Shown here: in pieces, positions 23,101 to 34,700 of the stretch
How positions within the stretch are numbered: position 1 is the first letter of the stretch
How the letters are laid out: every line of letters begins with the position of its first letter
Program-made: the position numbers and the translations under genes
The notes under the pieces: model-generated
The model's input: only the letters and a program-made list of their open reading frames with translations
The model's database searches: none
Told to the model about the DNA's origin: nothing
Source: Pachyseris speciosa
Taxonomy: Eukaryota > Cnidaria > Anthozoa > Scleractinia > Pachyseridae
Direction: 5' to 3'
Assembly: GCA_016490735.1 (NCBI GenBank)
Contig: JAEMWC010000215.1
Location: 502,001 to 566,000, forward strand
DNA: 64,000 nucleotides

Positions 23101-26100
23101 AATGTAAACATAACTTTGTGATACCTGGTAACTGAGTGCATCAACAATTTAAGCCCCATTCCACTTTCTTTGAATTGAATGTATTGATGAGTAGGGTGTG
23201 CAGTATTAAATACGATCATAACTACAACTTTTACAGAAAAAATTAGAATAGATACATTTCAGTTTCAGTTTGTCCGCTGGTGAACGTTAACCGTCCTCGA
23301 GACAGCAACACAACAAATCAACAATGGCTGAAAAGCTCCAGGAAAATAGGAGCTGAATGGCGTGGTGGTGATACACACAGCGCCTTGGAAACAATAGAAA
23401 TGTTGCGTCTCTGCTAATACACCATTTTGCTAATGATCAGTTCCTGGTGAATTGTGGGTAGATCCAGTCCTTTGTGGGGCAAACGGTCAAAATTGCAATT
23501 TCAAATTACGTTCTAAAATGGCCGTTTGCCCCCACAAAGGACTGGATCTACCCACAATTCACCAGGGACTGATCATTAGCAAAATGGTGTATAACTTCAG
23601 CAGCATGCGTGCGAAAGGAACAAAAGGATTTTTTAATCGTAAAATCTGGTCATAGACTTGCACAAGGAACCCTTCTCTATACTGTTAATTAAAAACAAAA
23701 TAAAACTCAAAGAAGTAACTTAATTATATAAATATTTAGTCATACAAGAAACGTTTTTATGGTTCTAAAGTCGTGTGGATCCTGATGGCTGGCAATTACC
23801 GAGAAAAATGGTGGACTTATAAAGATGTCAACTGCACCGAAAGAGAACTGCGCGAGGCGCTGGGGAATCACTTGAGTACTGAAGCCATGATGATTGGTAC
23901 TGACAAGCAGCAAACGGTAGCAGGAAAGGTTTGTCTGAGGCTTTTCAACTGTCGGCAAATTGTTTTAAAAGTTGTTGGATTTTGATCAGTCAAGGGTATA
24001 ATTGACTTTTCATTTTTCTGGTTGAAGATGTTTGAAGATCAAATAGGGTTACGTTTTAATTGACTTACTAGGTAATCGCATGAGGCTGATCAGTAGAATT
24101 AAGGATAAATATCACTTGTTTTCTGAAGTTGCTGAAAATGCCCGAGTCGCAAAGGAAAAATTTCTTAAAACTGGTGAGGCATGTCGAAAAACAGTCAGCC
24201 AAGCGGAGTAAAAACACTCGTTCGCTCGCAAGTTAAACAAAGTTGAATTGTTTATTATAATAAACAATTCAACTACCTCTTTGCGTCCAAAACCAGTACA
24301 GATGATTGTTATTTACCAGTCGAGAGAAAAATACGAGTGTCATTTCTGAACAAAAGTAACAGCGATTGTACCAAATGTTAATTAAGCTTCAATTTATTTA
24401 ATTGGCCTGTGTTGTAGAAGTTTTCTGCCACTTGAAAATGTGCACCCACTTAAAAACACGCTTCCATAAAAATAGCAAGCCTGCGTGCAGACGTCTCCTA
24501 TTTCCTTTGTTGTTGCACGCAGGCTATTTGTCCAAAGAAAGAACTTCTCTGCATATGTTATTGTAGGAGAAACCCGGCGTTTGGTTAAGTCACTAGCGAA
24601 CCTTATTTCGCTGTCCACTCCGAGACATCCGTCATCGCAGTTTACTAACTCATGAGCCGTAATTTGTTGGAAGACGTTAGTTCAAAGCCTTTAGAATTTT
24701 CAGAATTTCTTTTCAAATTCCAGCAAATACCAGTAACCGTTACTACCAACAGGGTATTCAAATCCACCCAACATGCCGGATCTAAAAATTTTGGATGTTG
24801 TTGGCCAAGAAATGTCTGTGGGATAAACGAGTGATTAAAATAGTATAAAAGGAAGCATCGATGTTTGGGTTGAATCAGCAACTATTACAACTTGATATAA
24901 GGAGTTATAAGCAAAGCTTACAGCGATATTCAATTGATTGTCGTAAAACCAAAACCAAAGCAATTACTCTGACCAATCACAACAGACGCGAAAAAAGTCA
25001 TTTACCATTCAGCAACATCGTGTTGGACGAGCATGTTTGACCGTTTAGCCGCTTCTCTCAATAGTGTATTTACATGTAAATGGTTTTCCATGTTTGATCT
25101 AGACAACATTTTCATCCAACATTTCGCGTTACGAACGAAATGTTTGATCGTAACAAATCGTGCACGTACAGCCGGTAAAAAGCAACCAAATGAACCACAT
25201 ATAAAGTCGAAAATTTAAACGATAATACGCAAAAATCGTTCTCAGTTTTCCTGCTTTTAATCAAACATTGTTTGTGCGTTTAGCCACCCAACGTTATGTT
25301 TAACAAACACGATGTTGGGATGAAAATGTTTGATCTTTTAGAGCGCTTTTCAAGTGAGTGCCGTAAAACCAAAACCAAAGCAATTACTCTGGCCAATCAC
25401 AACAGAAGTAAGCAGTGCAATGAGCCAATCAGAATACGAAGCAATTACATGTAGCCGGCGTAAAGCGCGGGAAAATACGCGCGTGCAAGTCACGATTGGT
25501 TTTGGTTTTGCTTCTCATTGGTTAAGAAAGTAGCGTGAGTTTTCCTGTCCAATCACAGAGCGGAGCAATGCAAAACCAAAGCAAAACCATAATTACTTTC
25601 GACACTCAATTGAAAACCGCTCTAGCCGGCGCTTAAGTTCGCTTTTGGTTTTTCTTCTCACTGGTTGAGAAAGTGGAGCGAGTTTTCCTGGCCAATTACA
25701 GAGCAAGGCAATTCAAACCCAAAGCAAACGAGAATTACTTTCGACTCAATTGAAAACCGCTCTATTAGTCAAATTAATAAAAGTTTCTTCCCCGCTGTCG
25801 TCTTTCAGACTGTACAAGAGCTGTATGACGAGTACCTCATGGAGCTGTCCAAGTCTCCGTATAAATACCCTAACCGTCACGTCGCTTTCGCTTATGATGC
25901 AGTTTGGACCATAGCATTGACCCTGAATCGCTCCATTTCGGCTCTTAAACAACAGAATGAAACCAGGAATATGACTCTGGAGGATTTTGACTACACTAAC
26001 GCTGCTATGAGGAAGACGTTCATGAAATATGCAAAGACAATTTCTTTTCAAGGAATGTCAGTAAGTAAAAATAAAAAAATCAGAATTTTCAAAACGTTTC

Positions 26101-27039
26101 CTGTTTCAACAGATTTGAAGTTCAAGTCAAATAAAAGTGAAAATGTTGCAGCTATTACAAAATGAAGATTCATATGAAGACTTCATATGTACATCCTTAT
26201 TGCTCGATCCTGTTTTGTCTCAGCTACTTCGATTTGAAATGCAGCTATATTAACTACACCGCGTATCTTTTAATGAATTAGTGCAATACGTGTTTCTCTT
26301 ACGTAGTTTGTTTTATCTTAGCTTTTTTTTGTAATACCTTTCTTAATCTTCAGGGTTTGGTGCGATTTTACAAGAACTCTGACAGACTCAGTATTCTTAA
26401 TATTGACCAGCTTCAAGGTATTTAATGATTAAGGAATTTCAAGAGCGGGTTATATAATACTCAAACTAGCTTTACATCATCGAGTGGAGGTATGGAGGTA
26501 GGTTCGTGATTTTGCTTCGGAGTGTCGTTGAGAATAGAGTTTCCAAGATTTTTCACAAAATGTCAAGATGCAAGATGTGGTTACAAAATAACTCATTTTC
26601 TGTATTTTTAGCTTAGGTGGATCAGTAAAAGCAAATGCGTTTTCTTGAATTTGATCCCTATTGTGAGAAAGAGACCGAGGTGATTAACCCAGTCAGTATA
26701 CCGTGCATACCATCCTCTTGACTCATCCCCAGTACAGTTCTAAAAGAACCCCAAAAAGTCAATTAACGCTTGTGACTATAATATTCTTTAAAACTAGGGA
26801 AGTAAATATGTGGGTTTATTATATGACTGGCTCTTGCAGCGGTCAAGATGAATCAATTCTCCTGCTGTGATTGGCTACCCGCGAGGTCAAGATGGAGCCA
26901 TCTTGACCTCTCGGGATAGCCCGTTCGTCCCGCGTTTGACTGTCTCTTGATAGTGTCCTTTGAGTCCTATAATAAATCCTTTATTGACCAAGCTTGTTCG
27001 GTCAAGATGGCGGGATATTGGCCCCGTTCTTTTTTTGCG

Positions 27040-27073
<34 letters not shown>

Positions 27074-30000
27074 CACGCAAAAAAAGAACTTGGTCAATAT
27101 CCCGCCATCTTGACCTCACGCTTGGTCAATAACCCATATTTATTATATGACTGGCTCTTTCAGCGGTAAAGATGAATCAATTCTCCTGCAGTGATTGGCT
27201 ACCCGCGAGGTCAAGATGGGGCTATCTTGACCGCTCGGGATAGCCCGCTCGTCCCGCGTTTTACTGTCTTTTAATAGCGTTCTTTGAGTCATATAATAAA
27301 TCCTTTATTGACCAAGTTTGTTCGGTCAAGATGGCGGGATATTGGCCTCGTTCTTTTTTTTTTTTCGCGCGTTTATGGACCTCGACTTCGTCTCGGTCCA
27401 TGACTTGCACGCAAAAAAAAAGAACTTATATATATATACTGTATAATAACAAGTATTTACAGATGAACCGAAAAGAAAAACATAAAAATAAGTGATTGAG
27501 ATGAACCATTCGAAAGACCTACAGTCGAGTCAATGCAAAGCAACTATATTTCACCTTAAATTGCAGGTGAAAAGTACAAACGGATCGGAAGATATTGTAT
27601 GACAAAGAGAATTATCGTCGCGCAACGAGGGCAGACGGTATCATGGGAAGGTAACACAGAAAACTGCCAGTATTTTTTTACTCGCATACACCTTATTCCA
27701 AAATGGCGGCCAATTTATTATTCTTTTGTTTTCATGTTAATTAGCCCTCTTTGCCTCATTTTCACTTCAAAATTCTTTTGTATTTTGTACATGTTGACGA
27801 GGCAAAGAGGGCTAATTAACATGCAGACAAAAGAATAATAAATTGGCGGCCATTTTGGAATAAGGTGTATAGATGACAAAGTTATAAGACTCCAAGGACA
27901 ACTGCCAGTTTTAGTGCCAACGAGTAGTGTTAAAGAAAACAAGCTAAAATAGAAATAAATTTTGAAATATTGGAAGAATATTCGCAATATTCGTAGTGGG
28001 GTTTCCATCGAAAGAAGACTCTCGACGATCAAGTCATTACGGAGCTTTAGCAACGCGGACGGCAACGGCAACGAGAACGCCACAAAACAATAGGTTTAAT
28101 GAACAAAAACAATCGCTCTGCACGTGCGTTTTACATTTTGGCATTTTTGGCATTTTACATTTTGGCGTTTTTGCCGTCTTTGCCGGGCTCTGCAAAACAA
28201 CGACGTGAACCGACCAAATTTTAGGTTTTCTCGAGAACGTGGGCACATGATTGTAAAGTAAAGTTTTCTTTCCTTTTCCTTACATTAAAAGCCGTTCTTA
28301 AAAACGTAGTCCCTGAGTAGTTCGCCAGTATTTTCCAAGTTGAACAAATTGGAATAATAGCAAAAGCGTTAAACTAAAGGAGAAGTTGGATTTTGGTACG
28401 ACGTTTTCGCTGCCGTCGCCGTCGTCGCAGCTAAATTAGCAAAAACGGCGTTGAAGTTGGGAAAGAGAAACAAGATTTCGCCGTCATACGCTCACGTTCT
28501 CCACAAAACCTAAAATTTGGTCATTTCACGTTGTTGTTTTGCTGAGGACGACGGCAAAGAAACGTACCAAAATGTAAACGCACGTGCAGGGCTATTGTTT
28601 TTGCTCATTAAGCCCATTGTTTTGTGGCGTTCTCGTTGCCGTCGCCGTCGTCGTTGCTTAAATAGGCGGCTTAAGAATCGACGACTTTCGCACGACGGCG
28701 CCGTTGGGTCACCTTATAGTCCCGCGTCGTCGTCCTGTACAAATTTGAATTTACGATTCGCGGTAAAGACGACGACGTTTGTGCGCGAATTTTCACGCCG
28801 TTTGTGAAGTTTGTTTTTATGTCTTGACAAGGCGAGTTCTTTAAACCAAAATGCCTAACTTCAGAGAAACGAGAGCTTGTATCGCATACGCTTATCGAAA
28901 CAACTTTATAAACTAACAAGAATTTGTACTTTTGTACGACTGTCACAAGTCAACAAATCCAGTACTGGAACTACGACAGGTTCGATTTAGACGAGAAATC
29001 AAACGACGAGTGCAAGGCCGAGTTTCGTTTCTACAGGGAGGACATTTATAAACTTGCTGAACAACTACAGCTACCTGACGAGATAACTACTTACAATGGT
29101 TTAGTTTGTTGCTTCGGTACCTGCATTATGCATGTATCTCAAGCGCTATGCCAAGGCTATGCCTATCCTTGTCGATATGGAGATTTGGTTTATCATTTCG
29201 CCAGACCGGTTCCTGAGATTTCCATCATAACAAACCACATAATGGACTTGATTTACGGTCGGTGGCATCATCTGCTTACAAGATACAATCACGATTTTGT
29301 TCTCTCCTCCCAAGCTTCTCCAATACGCTGAGGCGATCGACCAGGCAGGAGCTGCCTTAAAAAACTGTTGGGGATCCGTAGATGGGACTGTGCGTCCAGT
29401 TTGTAAGCCTAACGAAAACCAGCGAGCCATCTACAACGGCCATAAGCGTGTCAACTCCATCAAGTTTCAGGCTGTCGCTTTGCCTAATGGATTAGTGGGG
29501 AATCTATTTGGCCCAGTTGAGTGAAGACGCCATGACAGTTTCATACTGGCTACCTCAGGATTCTTGCGAGAACTGCAGAGGTTTTCCAACTGTCCAGTCA
29601 CTGGCCTCCCCCTTTGTGTTTACGGTGACCCCGCCTATCCGATACGAGCACACGTACAAAGGCCCTATAAGGGTGGTGTCCTGACCCCGGCTCAATAAGA
29701 GTTTAACACCTCAATGAGCACAGTCCGCTCTTCTGTGGAGTGGATATTCGGGGACATTGTTAATTATTTTAAATTCTTAAATTTGAAAAAGAACCTTAAA
29801 ATCGGATTGAGTGCCGTAGGAAAAATGTATGTAACATGTGCGTTAATGCAGAATGCGCATATCATTTTATATGGTTCTGTTACCTCAGAGTATTTTGGTC
29901 TTAATCCGCCCGAACACTAGAGGAATACTTTATTTGATGTATTGTCCTTAAGATACACTTGCAATACTCTTGTTATACGACATAAACAATTTGGCCTCTT

Positions 30001-31712
30001 ACAAGAATTCATGGTCAAAATAAGACACAACCTATCAGTAGTGTAAAACGCGTTACCATCAGAGTACAATAAAGTGATGGAAAGAAATCAAAAGCTCTGT
30101 TCAAATGCTAAGAAGCACAAAAAAAGATGTCTTTTACTACAGCAATACTAGCTGCTCCAAAACTACTGTCCCTTTCTTAAAAGTTCAATAATTGCCTGAG
30201 ATTGTGCTTGCTGGCTGTTAAGTATCATCTGCATCATCTGCATAAACTGTTGTTGCTGCTGTTGCTGTTGCCGCATCTGTAACTGTTGTTGATCTCGCAG
30301 CTGAGAAAGCAGTGCGTGCTGAGTAAGCATGGTAGCTTCTTCTTGCTTTCTCTTTATCTCTAGCTCATTTTGTCTTAACTGAGATTCCCTCTCTGCTGCC
30401 TCCCTGAGATAGTTGATTATGTCATTGCTTTTTTGACGTTTTTTTCGCGGTTCGTCTTTCCCATTTCGCTTCTTAGTCTGAGCTAGCCGCTCCATAGCCC
30501 TCTCCCTCATCTCCTCCCCTGTCGCTTTATCTTGATCTTCCTTGTTTCGATCCTCAGCTGATTCTTTGGCCTGCTTAGCCTTTTCCTCATCTCTTCTCTC
30601 TAGATAGTCTTCCATGATCTGATCTATTTCTCGATATTCCTGGGAAATTCCCGAGCCCCTCTCGGCCTCTCTTTTCCTGGCCTTGCAATCCCTTTCTAGG
30701 ATTTTCAAGCGGTCTATCAAACCCTTTGGCGAAACGCAAAACTGGGTATCTTTGATGTTATTCAGAATTTGGATATTTCCTCCAAGCAGTGCCCACCCAA
30801 GGAGTTCGCGACCAAATATGGTGTCATGTTTCAGTGACCATTTTATTTTAGCCATTCTGTGAAAAGATGATAAAAAATATAACTGTTACTTAATAAATGT
30901 TTAAAAAGCAACTTTTTAGTCCTTTCAAATTCATTGTACACTAGAAAATGTCTTATATTTCAGTGAAGCGTGATTAAAATGAAAAATTTTTCATACAGCA
31001 ATTTACTTTTCATTCATACCGTGTCGTGCTTTGACCGCTTTCAGTGTTGGTCGAACTCATAGCGTTCGCCATAGCACTGTAGAAGGTCGTTTCTTGAACG
31101 AAAACAGGCAAAAAAAATGAAAATGAAACGTCAAGAACATGTCCCTAATGTGATACTTAAATTATCTGGCAAAAATACCCGAAGTATCGAGAGAAAACTT
31201 TGAAAACTAACCTCACGTCCTCCTGTTTCCAAGACGCCGGCAAATCGCTCTCACCAACGTCGTCGACTTTTGCGCGAAGCTGGCAAGTGCTCCGAAAGGC
31301 ATGCGCAGTGGGCATGTCACGCAATCTAACGGCGTCGTCGTGCAAAACTCGTCGATTCGTAAGCTCCCTAACAGGGGCTTTAGCAACGAGGACGGCAACG
31401 GCAACGAGAACGTCACAAAACAATGGGCTTAATGAGCAAAAACAATCGCTCTGCACGTGCGTTTACATTTTGGTACGTTTCTTTGCCGTCCTCAGCAAAA
31501 CAACAACGTGAAATGACCAAATTTTAGGTTTTGTGGAGAACGTGATCTCTTGACGATAAATTTTTCTTTCTTTTTCCTTATTTTAACGCCGTTCGTAGCT
31601 GAATAACCCTGAATAGTTCTCCAGCATTTTCCAGGTTAAACAAATTGGAATAATCGCGAAAGAGTTACAAAAACAAAAAGTTAGATTTTGAAACAACGTC
31701 TTCGTTGCCGTT

Positions 31713-31749
<37 letters not shown>

Positions 31750-34700
31750 TAGCTGCTAAAGATCCCTAATATTAAATATGTTTCGGTGACGCGGCCGAGC
31801 TTCAACTAGCTCGCACTCGCAAACATCGCAGTGCAAGCCAAAATGACATGGACTTTCAAAAGAGATATAAATATTCCTGAAGTTTTGTTTAGCTTTTTAG
31901 CTTCTAACATTTAAATAGCTCCTGCGATGGCTGGTAGTTAGTTTTTCCCACACAGTTCCTTAGTTAATTCTCACTGCTTCTGGTAGAAATAATTCCCATT
32001 TATAAAATACGTGTTTCGGTACGTTTTACATTTATGTATGTCAGTGATGCTGATACATAGCATAGTTTGTAATGCAGACTGTGGCACTAACAATTATTTA
32101 AGGACCTTGACTTTTCGCAGCAGATTGGTTTGATATGGCTTTTATTTACTATAAGCACTTCTTTCGAGCTCTTCTGGAAGTCACATAATCCTTTTATATA
32201 TTTATATGTTACCCAGAACTGTTAAGAATAGCTTATGCTTTCTTTTTAAGGTAATAAGGTGCCAAAGTGTAGTATCAAGAAAATAAGCATTCCGCGGTAC
32301 CTCCCCAAGGGCGTGGTGTATACCATGGACTCACTGTTTGCTGTGGGGATTGTTCTGGCTGGTGGCTTTTTCTTTTTCAACCTCTATTACCGCAATGTCA
32401 GGTACGAAATGTAACCAGTTAAGGCGGGGCTACACCTGAGCACCGTTTCTTCTTCGTTTAACATGGATTTTAGCGTTTCAAGCAAGCAAAAATCCGTATG
32501 CTCATTTCATGAAGTTATGCATGTTGTGGGATATTTTGTGAATTTTTTTGGTGATTTTTGGGTATATGTGGGAAGAGACATTTTTCTCAAAGGATTAGTT
32601 AAATTTAGGGAAATAGGAAAAATTGAAGATTTCATAAAGGTTTATGGAATTTGAAGTTTAAAATTAGTAGATGGACACCAAAACAGTTCCCCACCAACCT
32701 GGATGCCCTTTTAGTTTGGGGGTGTCAACTGTCTGGTGGTGTTCATTCAAAACATAGTTTACATTTCAATCCCATCTTTAAACGCCTTAAAATTTCACTC
32801 AAACTCACGTGTATCCTCACCTTAATTCAATCGCGTTAAATCTATTATTTTAATTTAATCCAGTTTGGTTGACTGACGATTAAGAAGAAGGGAAGAACCA
32901 GGCAGCATTTAAACTCAACTAGTTTAATCACACCAACTAGGTGTGGTCAGGTGTGGTGAATTACTTGTCAGTCGGCGCATTTCAAGGTGCCTGATTATGA
33001 AACCTAAAAAAATTAATGCATTATCTTATTTGTGCCCAGGTACATACGAATGTCCAGCCCGAATTTGAACAACGTCATCATCCTTGGCTGTGTGTTAATT
33101 TACATATCTGGAATTTTGATCGGAATTGACGGAGAAAATGTTTCAGATAATGTGAATGCGAAAGTTTGTCAGGTATGATGCCGATAATTAATTTTGACAT
33201 TTTCCTTCAAGCAGTATATATTATTTGTCATTCTGAATTTTGAAGGTTGGAGAGGTCCTATCATTACCATGTCGTTGTCAATTAGAATGGGAAATTTATG
33301 AAGTGCTCTCATGGCGGACAAAAAAAAAGAGTTAAAAACGTGTCTCTCCGGTACTGCGCTCAACAAAGGGAACAGCCAGTAGAGATGTCAAATCCCGCTC
33401 AGTCGACAATATTTAAAAGTATTGAATTCTCTATCACCCACCTCAAAAAAGAAGCCAGAGGTAATAATGTTATATGATATGTTCGGAAGGGAAATCGAAC
33501 TCATCGTCTCTAAAACCATTTCAGTCAAGTGCTTGGACGGCTTCATTTGGGTTCACGATGGCGTTCGGAGCATTGTTCTCAAAGACATGGAGAGTACATC
33601 GCATCTTCTTGAACAAAACGAAGAGGACGGTGAGTGCAAGACTGATCACGAAAATCAATCCACACTTAAGTGAGAAAGTCTTACCGGCTAACAAACGTTC
33701 ATACACCGAACTGAAACAGGGTATATCGGTTTTGACCGTTTTGTTCTGAAATAGGGTATGGTTTGTGCACTCTAGTCTCGAATTTGGAAGAAGCTACTTT
33801 TTCATCATTAGGCAATAAGACCATCGACAAAAGCCCTTCTAAGATTATGTTTAAGCCAAGTACGTGAAATAGGTCTGAAACAGGGTATCGAATTTTTGGT
33901 CAGGTCTGAAATAGGGTAGGGAAAATTGCAGATTTCGGTCTGAAATAGGGTAAGGGTTTTAGGAAGCGGGCCGCACACGCCCACCCAATTTTTCTGGGAG
34001 AACCCCCGTGGGGTTTATACAAGAATCGGTTTCTTCCGCAGATAATTCAAGACTACCAGCTGATTATCGTTGTTTTACTGCTCCTGGTCGTTGACACGTT
34101 GCTGCTGTTAACTTGGCAATTGGTGGACCCTCTTTACATTGCTGTTGAAAAATTCCCCACAGAGGTCTGTGTTTACTGACGCGTTCAAAATATCAAACAT
34201 GCCCGAGTTTAGTTACAATATCACGTTATAATATGCCTTGTGTCAACGCCATAATATTTCATTATTAGCACTTTAATTTGGAAACAGTCTTGAGCTGTGG
34301 CGTAACCCTTGTTCCCAGGGTACCGTTGCGGCTTGCAAATTAAAGTTTGCCGTTGGTTTCTGAGCCCTTTCTGATCGCCGTGCCAATTCAACTCATCAAT
34401 AAAAGGCAACCAGAGAAGTAGCGAGCGCTAACACAAAAATTAAAAACCTTCCAGATTCTTTTCACAATTTTTTTTTCTTTTCACTGGCTAGCAGTAGGGC
34501 GAACGGCGTCTATCAAACAACGGTACAAATATGTCAAAATAACTAAAAAAATACTTTTTGCAACTTCCTACTTTGGAGTTCGATAACAAGCGGGGACCTA
34601 ACAGGTTTCGGACTTTTTCTTGTCCAGCTTCAGGATAGAAAAATATGGCAGAATTGTCATCTTAGTTTCATGATTTTTAATCAGCGGTAATTGGTTAATT

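Larger units (their letters stand above)
28441..31560. mobile_element. PIF/Harbinger transposon region, two ORFs, nested in MITE halves
   Basis: An inner inverted pair (CTTAAGAATCGACGAC at 28670; inverse GTCGATTCGTAAG near 31350-31363) bounds about 2.7 kb with a decayed transposase (plus strand) and a Myb/SANT-like ORF (minus strand). Outside it, halves of the GCCGTC MITE stand in inverted orientation at about 28441-28668 and 31371-31560. The transposase is dead; the second ORF is open. It lies in a receptor intron. Confidence 0.75.
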
